Source: Isoetes taiwanensis
Taxonomy: Eukaryota; Streptophyta; Lycopodiopsida; Isoetales; Isoetaceae
Reading direction: 5' to 3'
Assembly (NCBI GenBank): GCA_021234155.1
Contig: JAJEKV010000064.1
Span: 3,414,001 to 3,478,000, forward strand
DNA length: 64,000 nt
Below, in pieces: positions 23,698 to 34,460 of the stretch. The notes below the pieces were generated by a model that saw only the letters and a list, made by a program, of their open reading frames with translations, was not told the origin of the DNA and ran no database searches. Made by a program: the position numbers and the translations under genes. Position 1 is the first letter of the stretch. The number at the start of each line of letters is the position of its first letter.

Positions 23698-24403
23698 CCA
23701 TAGCATCCACGACTCGGTGGGCTCTTGTGCACAGGCCGCATCTAATGGGAAGTACAGGGATCTACCTAGGAGCATCCTACTATCATGGCTCAGAGGTCTC
23801 TACCCCCCTTAATTCCCCCATTTCCAGAGTAATACTATGCAAAGAACTATCAATCCATCCTTTAAGAGCAAACGCAGAATCAGAATATAAAGAGAACTTA
23901 CCTTTACAATCAAGGGTTAGTTCCTATAGGTAAAGCATAGAGAACACAGAGAAATAGAAGAAATACACACAACAAGTGCCCAACAGGGGCGCTACCCTAC
24001 AGATAACACAGCTAAGCTATAGACTAACCGTCGAATCGGGCTTGGGATGGCTCCATCTCGATTTGCTGAAGGGTGCCTGGCTGCTGCTCCTCCTCCTCCA
24101 TCCCCAATTGCTCCCAATTCGAATTGGGGCACAAAAGCCCTAATTTGAGTGTCCAAAATGGAAACCCTACCTTGCCCAATCGATTTGGGCCAGGTGGCAT
24201 GTCAATAATTAGCTAATTTGGTATTTTAGCCCTTTTTAATATTAGGATAAGCCCTAAATTCGAATTAGGGTTTTGGGTTAGGTTTCCACCTTTATAATTT
24301 AATTATTAACATACTAACCCTAGCTTATGAATAATTAATGTGCCATTAATTATCCATAGTGACGTGTCATGTATTTATACTTAAATATGCGTGGAACGTC
24401 ACA
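23698..24403 (-). mobile_element. Partial LTR in inverted orientation
   Basis: The first 0.7 kb of the same LTR, reading right to left from TGTGACGTTCCACGC at 24403. It is fused head-on to the 3' end of the 22110 LTR, giving an inverted repeat with 0.7-kb arms (22110-22815 and 23698-24403) around a 0.9-kb centre. Confidence 0.8.
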
Positions 24404-27400
24404 AAAACTTTTTTGTTCAATACAGGATCTTTGCAGATGTCGACAAGCAGGAGCTTGCAAATGTCATTTTTCTTTAAATCTGCTTGGTCGATTTATCCAT
24501 TTAGGGAGTTAGCCCTTTAGGGGAATCGGAGCCCTTTCCCTCAAGGACTGCAAATGCAAACCTCCAACAGGTGGAGATATATGGCTTCTCAAAAAGCTAT
24601 TAATAAACCTGTTGTTAATATAAGAGATGCAATACTCAGCAATGGAAGTCGAGCAAAAAATGCAGTCGTACCCTTCTTTGTCGTTGCTAAAACGGTTAGG
24701 GCCAGGGCTCAAAATAAAAGTTGGTTCAAAACCTCGAAAAACAAATCTATATCTCGACCAGAGCTCAAACTTACTTGAAGCTTTGACAGAATAGATTTCC
24801 GGGAATAACCTTCATGCGAAGGGCTTGCATCCGAATGGAGAGATCGGAGAAGATATCATCGAGCAAAAGGGACCCAAACAAACCGTCCAATCAACAGACC
24901 AAAATAAACTAAAAAAAATGAACGCGCGAAAACAGAGCATCAAAGATAAGAATGCCTTGCCATGCCGCTCAAATCTGTGGAAAATAAACAAAAATCTGTG
25001 GAGTTGTTCAGATGGCATCAGCAACAAATAAATCTGCGGATTGATCAGAATAGCAAGCAAACACCCTGTGAAATTTTCTCAGATAGCAATGGCAACAAAA
25101 ACCCTACGGATTTGATCCAAAAGCAAGGAGCCGGAAGAAAGGATAGGCTAGGGATAGATTTGCTTCACTGCCATGCTTGAGACCCATAACACGAACCACA
25201 AAATCGTGAATGAACTGCTCTATGAGCCCGAACCCTAGTGCAACGCTTTCAAACTGCTCAGAGAGGAAAAGAACGTGATCAGAAGGGAAAAATTTGGGGG
25301 GAGATAGAAACCGCATTTTTCTAACAGAACAAAAACCGTGTAATCAACGAACGAACAAGAAAACCCTAAAAAAATTGGACGCGCGAGATTTTGCGCACAG
25401 ATTATCCCAAAACTTCTTTATTACTATATATAGATGGTCTCCTATTCGGAGTATTTATCATGGAGCACCTTGCATTTTCTACTTGGCACCAAATAAAGCA
25501 TGGTTTAAGATTTTTTTATTTTTACACCGTTTTCCCAATCAGAGCTGAGGTTGTTTGTTATTACTTGCAACATAAGCATTTACGATTTCTATCTGTACAG
25601 CCAGAAAATGAGTCCCCGAGTTCTTTATGTATAGACAAAGCAGATATAACCAGAGAAGGCTTCCAAATGTTCAGGATTATGGTTTTGAATTGATTGTTAA
25701 AAACTTTGAACTATGATTCATCTCATGTTAATCATGATCAACCTCAGACTGCCTTTGAATTATCCCGCATGATGGAACTTTCATGTATATGTTGCTATTT
25801 TCAAAGCATGTGCAATGGCTCCAAATGCGTGTCGGGGTAGGTTAATCCATTCAGAGATCATATTGATACCATTCTTACACCATATCAATGAAATTTCAAA
25901 TTAGCACTCTTGGTCTTGGTCATCCACTGGTCCAAACTTAAAACATAGAAATTGCACTGCACCGCACCCCCTGCATCAATGCTCATATATGGCTACAATC
26001 TCTAAAGGTGTCATATCTAGGTCTTGGAACTGTTGTTGATGCTTTAGAACATAAAAACAACAAATAACGCTCTTCCTACAAAGTATGTAACGCTGCAGGC
26101 AAAAAGAATAATAAAAATCTCATGTCAGGAATCTCAAGTCATTAGCACCATGCTAGAAATAGGCTTGGTCCATGCACAATTCATAAACAAAGGAAAATAA
26201 AACAACACAAAATAAAACCCCCCTTTCAAACCATTAATAACCCCAAACACATCAAATGACCCAACAAGAACCATGAAACGAAACGACAGCAAGAAACATG
26301 AAAACACACTCTCGGGCCACCGAAGGGCAACCCTCCGTGCGCAGCACCTTGTTCGTATTGCAAATAAGTGAAAGGAGCTCCAAGGAATCGAACCTTGGTT
26401 AAACCATTATCTCCAGTTATTCAAATAGATATATAATAAATAGCAATCAAGTAAGCCAACAACAACTGATGTGTATAAAAGAATCATTTTTTCAGTCTAC
26501 AAAAGAATCAATTTTTCAATCGCTCAGAACTTTGCTAGAAAAGAGAATTAACAAGATCAATCTTTAACTAATTATGATTACCTTGTTGATCTCCAATATG
26601 CGTATACTCATTTTCGCATGTAAGAGGATCTTGTTGTAATTCTGTATATGACAGAGAGAGATTTTCAGAGCTAGAATGTACCAAATACACATTTTCACCA
26701 AATCAAGTTGCACAAATCGTAAGAATAACATAAAATAATTAAAGCACCCAACAAACTTGTTGTCACTGTGGCTCACTCTTTTCTGCATTCCAATCAACTG
26801 CCAGTCAGAATTTAGGGATGCTGCATAGAAAGGCAACAATGCTACGAAATGAGAAAGGAAAATAAGAAAAAAACGGCAAGAAACACTGGTGCAACTTCTT
26901 TTAGAATTCATACCATGTTTTTCTTCATCCCTACACTGCGCAGCTTGCTTTGACCCCAACTGTTATGCATAAACTAAACAAAAATACATTTTAAAAAGCT
27001 TATGCAAGTATTTTCTGCAGTACTTACCACTCCTTTGAGGTCTAAAATTGCAAGGGAATGAAGAATAGATCTTCCAGCTTTCTTAGAACAAGCAAAAATT
27101 CTCCATTAGATCATTACCTTCCATTCTTTGCTATGATACATAAGCATCCGCTCCATAGGATTTCCTTCATTAGTTGCCGCTCGAGAAACTTGAAGGTCTA
27201 TATTTGCAAAAAAAAGTTACAATATTACATCCAATTATCTGTTTCATTCGTAACAGTTGTAGCCATAACCAGATTTCATCACAATATATCATATCTGTAT
27301 TAACGATCCATTTTGAACCTTATTCCCATTTTCGAGCCAGAATCAACTCTGCTAGTCAAGAATTTAAGGTGCCTAATACTGAGAGCTGAATTGTTTCTGC

Positions 27401-27840
27401 ATTTCCAGCTTATGTTCAGATTATTCATGAACAAGGCTTAGACCCTATCTAGTTAGGCTATACCACAAGGATAGGATTATAGGTCGTTTAAACACCCAGC
27501 ATAACTCTAGGTCTAGCCACAGATCCATTGACTAAAGGGCTGAGCTTCATCAAGATGTGCAGAAATTAATTGTCTACTGGCTACACATGCACCGTCACCA
27601 TTGTAAATTGGATCCACCTGTTTAAGGTCAAATGCTATGACCCATACCATTATTTCTAGGTAATGAGCCACTAAGACATGCAATCTTCACCACATATCTA
27701 GTCTATAATTTAAAAACAGAAGCATAAGACAGAGAAAGAGAGGTATAGAAGCCAACCCATTCTTCTGCATAGATAGAGTATCAAGGCATAGAAATCAAAT
27801 TTCCATGTTAGAAAAAAAATTTTAAGAACCTGGTTGAGTT
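24404..27840. other. Mostly unassigned DNA
   Basis: No gene is convincing. A 65-codon frame beginning MASQKAINKPVV (24581-24778) is basic but unrecognised. At 26358-26386 the minus strand has a T-arm-like stem (CAAGG-TTCGATT-CCTTG) followed by GAGCTCC, but no 5' half of a tRNA. The stretch 25392-25435 repeats 14325-14375. The region 27300-27840 probably includes the 3' untranslated part of the small gene at 27845. Confidence 0.4.
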
Positions 27841-27844
27841 GGAT

Positions 27845-28204
27845 CTATTCATTCTCCTCAGCAAATGCCTCATTGTCCTCATTTTCCTCCTCATTTTTCT
27901 CCTCTTGTTCTGGTGAATCCGCTATGCTGGTGATGCTGAGGCCTGGTGCCATATTTGCAGACGTCTGCACATTCTTAGCAAAGAATTTCTTCACTCCTGA
28001 TAGCTTACTGAATGCAGCCATTAAAGCTGGAGGATCGAAGTTGTATTTGCTAACAATTCGCTCAAGAAACTGCTTACTCGGCTGGGTTATAGATTCCCCT
28101 TCCATTCTGCATAAGGACTTAAGATCCAGGCCAGCTCTATCAATTAGATCCAGGAGTTTTGCCCTGGTAGCGCCCTTGTTAAGAGCGCCTTCAGGCTTTC
28201 CCAT
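27845..28204 (-). CDS. Small acidic-tailed protein of unknown function
   Basis: From the ATG at 28204 the frame gives 119 residues. It has a basic helical part ('KGATRAKLLDLIDRAGLDLK', 'SKQFLERIVSKYNFDPPALM', 'FSKLSGVKKFFA') followed by a Glu/Asp/Asn-rich tail and stop. Codon use and the absence of lesions suggest a real exon or a complete small gene. I do not recognise the family. The MULE at 28339 begins 135 bp upstream of this ATG, so it separates the ORF from its native upstream DNA at 38571 and beyond. Whether the coding region originally started farther upstream is unclear. Confidence 0.55.
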   Translation of the reverse strand: MGKPEGALNKGATRAKLLDLIDRAGLDLKSLCRMEGESITQPSKQFLERIVSKYNFDPPALMAAFSKLSGVKKFFAKNVQTSANMAPGLSITSIADSPEQEEKNEEENEDNEAFAEENE

Positions 28205-28329
28205 TGCGAGTGTAGCAGGCAGAGCAGATTTCGAGCTAAAGATAGTTGTTACAGATAGAATCAAAAGGACAAATCTTCACAAGGGAGCACGAATTTTCAA
28301 GATGTGGATTTCCGGCAGAGGAAGCCATA

Positions 28330-28338
28330 CATTTTGCA
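28330..28338. other. Target-site duplication, left copy
   Basis: CATTTTGCA immediately precedes the left terminus GGCTCAGGATAC of the MULE and is repeated exactly at 38562-38570. A 9-bp duplication is the hallmark of Mutator-type insertion. Confidence 0.93.
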
Positions 28339-29290
28339 GGCTCAGGATACTTTTACCCTTGATTCGGTGATCCCGAAGATAAATTTACCGGCCTCCGGGA
28401 TCCCGGGTCTCTCTCGACGGGGTCCGTTCGGGAGACCCTGTTCTGAGGTACGGCAGATGCCACGTCGGCCCAGACCATCCCCGCCGTCCAAACCCCCGTG
28501 CAATCGCGACCGTCCGTGCCTCAGAGATCCCCGCCTCTGGGATCATCCACGCGATCCCCTCCTCCGGGATCCCCACGGTCGCTGGCTGTTAACGGCGGAC
28601 GATATCCGCCGAGGTGATCCCCTTCTCCGGGATCCCCGGCACCACGGACGTGGATCCCCTCCTTCGGGATCACCCGGCCGTGGCTGATAACGGCGGACGC
28701 AATCCGCCGAGTTGATCCCCACCTCCGGGATCCCCGAGCACCCCGGACGCAAATCCCCTCCTCCGGGATCACCCGGCCGTGGCTGATAACGGTGGACCCT
28801 ATCCGCCGAGGTGATCCCCTCCTCCGGGATCACCCGGCCGTGGCTGATAACGGCGGACGCTATCCGCCGAGGTGATCCCCTCCTCCGGGATCCCCGGGCA
28901 CCCCGGACGCGGATCCCCTCCTCCGGGATCACCCCCCCAATGGCTGATAACGGCGGACGCTATCCGCCGTCGTGATCCCCTCCTCCGGGATCCCCCCCCG
29001 GTGGCTGATAACGGCGGACGCTATCCGCCCTGGTGATCCCCTCCTCCGGGATCCCCGATATGGTGACGTGGATCCCGTGACTTGGATCCTGTGCTCTGGG
29101 CCGTGGCTGTTTACGGCGGGCGCTATCCGCCGTGGTGATCCCGTCCTCCGGGATCCCTGGCACCCCCTGGCTGATACCGGCGGACGCTATCCGCCTATGT
29201 GATCCCTTCCTCCGGGATCACCCCCAGGCTGATAACGGCGGACGCTATCCGCCTACGTGATCCCCTCCTCCTGGATCCCCATCGTCATTT
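28339..29290 (+). repeat. Left terminal inverted repeat with hairpin array
   Basis: The outer 200-300 bp (28339-28640) matches 38255-38561 in inverse orientation. From 28555 it becomes a tandem array of about 13 units built on the palindrome GATCCC-N7-GGGATC (centre usually CTCCTCC), alternating with about nine copies of a second palindrome, GGCGGA-N5-TCCGCC (centre CGCTA), linked by GGCTGATAAC. Spacing between successive GATCCC units varies from about 32 to 102 bp. Open frames across the array are repeat artefacts. Confidence 0.88.
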
Positions 29291-29505
29291 GCCCCTGTGA
29301 TTCCGGAGGTCAGAATATGAGAATGTTTGGACGGTAGAGATAGCGGCGTGGACTAATCAGGTGGTCTAAGTTTGAATTTTGCCAGCCCATGCACGGACAA
29401 ACCAATACAATGAAAACACGTGGACGTTCTGAGACCACCCTCCGGGATCACCATCTGAGTGTGGTTCATCCCTGTTGCATGTGGCTGATGTCGAAGTAGC
29501 GAGGC

Positions 29506-32435
29506 ATGGAGGAGGAGCGCAATGCGGCTGTGGCTGCGGCAGCTATGGACGAGTTAGAGCAGAAGAGAGAAGAGGTAAGTTCAAGGGCCTTAAAGAAGCG
29601 TTCTCATTTTGTGTTTAATGTTTTTATTTCCAGCTTAGGGCTGAGATACAGCCCGAAAACAAGCGTTGTCATTTTCTGTTTGTTCCTATTTCCAGCTTAG
29701 GGCTGAGATACAGCCCGAAATACCTCCAAATGGCCTGTTTGATCATGGCAACTTACATTGGTATCCCGAAGAGCATTTTGTACCTGATATTCAAGGGGGT
29801 GGCCAGATGCTTGTTTGGACTTGCTACATCCATACAGACCGGGTCCAAGATTTCGTTCTTGGGGAGCAGAGGAATTGTGAAGCACCTGCCAATTTCTATC
29901 TAAGAAGTTCAGTGCCTGAGAGAGTGTTAAAAAGACCCTACAAGGATTCCTATATGACGTTGAAGGGGTATTGGTTTGATACATGTGTTTTTGTTTTAAA
30001 TCATGAGTCCAAGATTATGTGTTTGCTCAGCTATGTGTTTGATTATAATTCTTGCTTTTTTAAGTCATTTGAGGTGCTTGTCATTAAGATTACACCTAGT
30101 AGATCAAAACTAACTTGTAATGCACAATACAGATATTGGTGTTCATATGGACCTCAGGACAAGACAGCAAACACTCATGTGGTTGAGGAAAGACCACGTC
30201 CGCCGGCCACACGTAGGAAAAGGGTTGAGAGGGGAGAGGGCATACGTAGGGGCTGCCAGTGCCATTTCACAATCAGGCAACTCTATTTCCTTCCAGAATT
30301 TTCACATATCACTTATTATGGGTTTGATCACAAGAATATCCAAGGTTTGCTCTGCCATGGTAGGTTTGTTGACCCATCCTTTGGAGTTAGGTTCAAGCTA
30401 GCACCCTGGATCTCACAAGAATTGAGGGAATGGGTAAGACAGAAGCTTGTCCAATGGCACACGCCACGTAGTGTCATGAACATGCATGAAGAGAGGTGGA
30501 GGTTGAGACTTGAAGTGAATGGACAGGAAAGCATGTGTAGGGATGATGTGTTGAAAATTCGGGACGTGTACAATATTGAAAAGGGAGTTGTTCGTAACAC
30601 ATGGAAGCTACATGAAGATCTTCCCACTAGCATTGACATGTGGGTTCAACAACATCAAGATTCGGTGTTCATGTATGAGCAAGGAGACTTGTTTCAATTA
30701 GGAGTTATGACTCCAATCCAAAGGGAGTCCATGTTGAAATTTGGCAAGAACAAAGCCATTTGCATGGACTCTACATTCAAAACAAACGACAAGAGGTGCG
30801 GTTCTTCCTCAACTTTTATTGTGTGTTGATTTGATTATTGTGTATGGTTTAATGCAGGTTCTATCTTTTCACACTTCTCGCCTTTGATGAGTATTCCAAT
30901 GGTTTACCATTGGCTTATGTTATTACCAATTCTCAAAAGAGTGGAGCTATAACAAAGTGGATGCAAGCACTAAAGGAGTCCTTATGCCGAGATGATCCTG
31001 ATTGGCAACCTTCTTGCATCATTACAGATGATGCCCATGCTGAGATAAAGGCCGTGAAAAAAGTAACTTGTCAAACTCTAATCCTTGGAAGCAAATCATA
31101 ACTGTACTAACATTGTTTAATTTCATAGGTTTTTCCTAGTGTGCCCGTGCAAATTTGCATATGGCACGTGAGGAGGGCTTGGATCAAGTGGTTGCGTAAG
31201 AACATCAAGAACAAGGTGGCACGAACGATCTGTTCAAGGAACTTGGTTACATTATGTACGTGATGTAAGGTCTTCTAGGGGACAATGTGTACGGTGAAGA
31301 GTATAGGGAGGATGGGAAGGAGGAGGCAACTAGGAAATTGGAGGACTTATTGAGGAAGTATCCTCAGTACCCCAAGTTGGCGGCTTACATGAGTAAGGAG
31401 TGGACCAAAAACATTTGCCAATGGGTATTGGCTACAAGGATGTACCCTCACTCCAACCAAGAGACTAATGCAGCCATAGAGGCATGGCATTGTGCCTTGA
31501 AAAGGCGCCTGGGCATTTCAAAACGAGCACTCCGAGGATGGAGGATTGACTGGCTCCTCTACATTCTAACCAACAACGTGGAGACACACATGGCATACAT
31601 CAGGTATAACTTCTAATCATCATTTGTAGCCTATTTTGATTTTGCAAGAATATAATTCTCTTGTCATCTAGGTCCATGAAGGAAGCAGGGTTTGTGGTGA
31701 ACACCTCCCAGGAAGAGATAATACAGTGTGCCATATTGGGTGCAAGGAAGATTGCTGATGAACAGGTCACATTCACTAACTTCGAAGAAGGTGAGGCAGA
31801 AGTGCAAAGTGAATGCACTCTAGGGCAAGGACCATACTTTGTGAACGGGGCACACAAGAACTGGGCATCTTTGTGGATCGTCCCCCCGGGGAGCCAAGGG
31901 CAACTTATGTAAGCACCAAGTTAAGGTCATGCAAATGTTGGGCAACTACAGGGATCAAGATCTTTTACAGGTGCTTGGATCTCAATATGGGTCAATTTGT
32001 GGGGGCATGGACTACTTGAGGCCATGTGAGGATCATGGGGTCCCTCATGGGGAGGAAACCACATACGAAGATGTGGTTGAGATTGTAAGCTTGGACGAGT
32101 CTCCCTCTCAAAAGGAGGCAAGGATTAACCTGGATAAGACAAGGAGATCTTTACAAGAAGTCATTGCTAGAGTGATGTCAAGGGCAGAAAAAAATCCAGG
32201 CATGCTAATTGCAACTGATTCACTCATGAGACAACTCGACACGCGGCTTGAAAGAATGGATGATGTTGACCACACAGGCTCTAACAGAACCATAACATGT
32301 ATCTCCACTAATGCAGTGGAAGAGGAGTGTGGTAATAGTTTGGTAAGGCTGAAGCCTCTAATAGAAATTGGGAAGAGGAAAGACAAGGAAACCAAGAAGA
32401 GTTGGAAGCAAGTTGAGATGGAGGGCTTGTTGTGA
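29506..32435 (+). CDS. MULE transposase (DDE, SWIM-like zinc finger)
   Basis: It catalyses cut-and-paste transposition of the element. Proposed exons: 29506-29576 (ATG to GAG, donor GTAAGT), 29697-29967, 30133-30795, 30858-31062, 31129-about 31264, about 31279-31603 and 31672-32435. Catalytic landmarks in order are the first Asp in AICMDSTFKTND (before the 30795 splice), FYLFTLLAFDEYSNGLPLAY, the second Asp in IITDDAHAEIKAV, the MULE signature VQICIWHVRRAW, and the Glu in NQETNAAIEAWHCALKRRL. The C-terminal CKHQVKVMQML is the end of a SWIM finger. Upstream RYWCSYGPQ and GCQCHF form a Cys-containing N-terminal region. Two frame breaks are seen, near 31230 and near 31880-31905, just before CKH. 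The 29968-30132 intron is a multiple of three and open, so retention would not break the frame. The gene stops at 32435. Confidence 0.88.
29605..29720 (+). repeat. Tandem duplication of a splice acceptor in the transposase gene
   Basis: A unit of about 64 bp containing 'tatttccag' plus CTTAGGGCTGAGATACAGCC is present twice (acceptors near 29632 and 29696). Only the downstream acceptor joins exon 1 (ending GAG) to the long open frame; the upstream copy leads into a different frame. Confidence 0.7.
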
Positions 32436-32611
32436 GAATGGCATCGCGAGTTTGTTGTTGTTTAATGCTCATTGACACCTCATGAGCTTCATTGTCTTGT
32501 TAATTGTTCAGGTCAAGTTTAGAGTTTTGTAAACAGTAGGTATCAATAAATCAATATTCACCTATGTTTAGAGTTTAGACAATAGGATAAAAAACTAATA
32601 AAAAAAGCGTA

Positions 32612-32835
32612 CGTGGGATCCCCTCCTCCGGGATCCCGCGTCCGCCTGTAATGTGATCCCCTCCTCCGGGATCCCGCGTGCGCCAGCCTGGTGATCCCGT
32701 TCTCCGGGATCCCGCGTCCGCCTGCGTGATGATCCCGTCCTCCGGGATCACATACTGGATATAACGGGATCCCCTCCTCCGGGATCACACACTGGTTATA
32801 ACAGGATCCCTTCCTCCGGGATCCCGCGTCCGGAA
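32612..32835 (+). repeat. Internal hairpin cluster 1 (between transposase and second gene)
   Basis: Six copies of GATCCC-N7-GGGATC, most followed by CCGCGTCCGCCTG or CACAC-type linkers, lie between the 3' ends of the convergent transposase and minus-strand gene. The GGCGGA/TCCGCC palindrome of the ends is absent here. Confidence 0.85.
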
Positions 32836-32935
32836 ATATGTCTTGGAATAGTCGAAACATTGAAGTATTACTTTTAATAAGCTTTGAAACATTGAACTTA
32901 ATACAATGGCTTAAAACTGACATTCCAATTCGGAA

Positions 32936-33501
32936 TCACTCTGAATCTACCTCCTGCACTGTTGCCATGGCTTCTGCCCGGACGTCCTCCTCAGTTACAT
33001 CTGGCACACCGCAGGGTAGTCTCCACATCATGTGATCGAAGATATCGTATAGGGTTGGCTCAGACCCCTCTAGGACATCCCTGATCAGATCCTTCTTTCG
33101 CAGCCTTCGTGCAGCATACATTTCCTCGAAGCAGGCTTTTAGGGTGTTGCCTTCCCAGACAACGTCCGTAGCTAGCAAACGCTTCAAAGCCTTGCCCTGG
33201 ATAATACACTTCTTCAATTCCCAAAGCAATGCCCTATGGGTTGGCCTACTACCGGGAGCATAGTCAAGAGGCCTAGGGGTCTCCCTGAATTCCCCATTCT
33301 CCACGGTCTCTGCATGAAGCATGAGGGGATCATGAAAAGATTAATATGAAAGTAGAACATGAATGTGAAGCTTACTTCTGAACGTTGGGCGAGCTCTAGG
33401 CCCACATCCTTCTGAATTTCATTCAAGTGGACGAGAATATCCTCAAGTCTATGGACATTGATGGCACTGCTCTCAGCAACCTGTTGTCGGGTCCTCACCA
33501 T
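32936..33501 (-). CDS. Two-exon MULE-carried gene of unknown function
   Basis: Exon 1 starts at the ATG at 33501 (MVRTRQQVAESSAINVHRLE, then 'DILVHLNEIQKDVGLELAQR') and ends at GAA before GTAAGC. Exon 2 resumes after 'ttcatgcagag' with TVENGEFRETPRPLDYAPGS and runs to the stop at 32936, through 'HRALLWELKKCIIQGKALKR', 'LKACFEEMYAARRLRKKDLI' and a C-terminal acidic stretch. The product is about 165 residues, helical and charged, with no domain I recognise. An intact frame and intron inside a transposon suggest selected cargo or an accessory transposition protein. A TATATATA box lies about 100 bp upstream. Confidence 0.65.
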
Positions 33502-33520
33502 TTCGCTTGAACAGCAAGCA

Positions 33521-33572
33521 ATTGAACTGAGAGACTGCTACTGAACTCAACTGAGAGACTGCCACTGAACTC
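33521..33572 (-). repeat. 24-bp tandem duplication in the second gene's leader
   Basis: Two copies of a 24-bp unit starting AACTGAGAGACTGC, differing at one base, lie between the TATA box and the ATG of the minus-strand gene. Confidence 0.6.
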
Positions 33573-33603
33573 AACTTTCTACCAAGATCAAGTAAGGCAA
33601 GAG

Positions 33604-33611
33604 TATATATA
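33604..33611 (-). promoter_or_regulatory. Candidate TATA box of the second MULE gene
   Basis: TATATATA sits about 100 bp upstream of the ATG at 33501, a normal distance for a plant promoter with a short leader. The sequence is palindromic, so orientation is set only by the neighbouring gene. Confidence 0.45.
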
Positions 33612-33767
33612 GACTCATGGGCCAACCGTTGTACTATCCGTTGTACAATGGTTAAGCCATGAATTCAATTTCTAAAGGTAAGACCATGGGGATAAAAGGT
33701 TTTGAGTTTAGCCGAGTTAAGACCATTGAGCCTTGGACCATAGTACCAAAAAGTAATAAAAATACGT

Positions 33768-34100
33768 GCAGGGATCCCCTCCTCCGGGATCCCGCGTCCG
33801 CCTGCTAGGTGATCCCGTCCTCCGGGATCACATATTAATTAAAACGGGATCCCCTCCTCTGGGATCCCGCGTCCGCCTGTACTTTGATCCCGTCCTCCGG
33901 GATCACACACTAAGGAAAACGGGATCCCCTCCTCCGGGATCCCGCGTCCGCCTACTTGGTGATCCCCTCCTCCGGGATCCCGCGTCCGCCTACTTAGTGA
34001 TCCCGTCCTCCGGGATCACACACCCCTTAAAAATAGATCCCATCCTCCGGGATCCCCCGTCTGGCTGCTTGCTGATCCCGCCCTCCGGGATCACAGCATT
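33768..34100 (+). repeat. Internal hairpin cluster 2 (between second gene and protease)
   Basis: Nine copies of GATCCC-N7-GGGATC with the same CCGCGTCCGCCT and ACACAC-type linkers as cluster 1. It lies upstream of the second gene's promoter and downstream of the protease stop codon. The centre sequence stays CTCCTCC-like on the plus strand, as in the left end. Confidence 0.85.
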
Positions 34101-34460
34101 CAACATGTTAATATATATGTTATCATAGGCCGACCATTGAAATTATGAATATATTAACCATTGAAATTATGAATGTATTATTAACCATTGGAATATGTCT
34201 AGGAATAGTGGCAATAATAAACTTTGATGTTGAAACTATGGTGGAAGCTTTGAAGCATTATTCTTTGGTGCATTGAGCCATTGCCAAAAGCCAAAATTAC
34301 ATTCAATTGTTCCAGTTTTGACTTTGAAGACTTGATGAAGATATTCACATTCAAGAGAATTACATTGAAGTGTTCCAGATATTCACATTCAAGAAAATAT
34401 TCACATTCAAAGTTTTTTGAGATATTCACATTCACAAACTTGTAGATCTTTACCAGAATG
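34101..34460. other. Spacer after hairpin cluster 2
   Basis: Contains degenerate repeats of 'attcacattcaag' (34340-34435) and 'accattgaaattatgaat' (34132-34170). Probably the 3' flank of the protease gene. Confidence 0.5.

Noticed and set aside
26340-26420. Minus-strand tRNA gene
   Set aside because: Only a T-arm-like stem and a 7-base acceptor-like string are present; no matching 5' acceptor, D arm or anticodon arm.
27834-28370. 178-codon plus-strand frame
   Set aside because: It is Ser-rich shadow sequence of the minus-strand ORF at 27845-28204.
28304-29202. Several 60-130-codon open frames rich in Gly, Asp, Arg and Pro
   Set aside because: They are translations of the GATCCC hairpin array in all frames, several without ATG.
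28555-29290. CRISPR-like alternation of palindromic repeats and spacers
   Set aside because: Plant nuclear context, repeats are transposon ends, spacer lengths vary and spacers are themselves repetitive; no cas genes.
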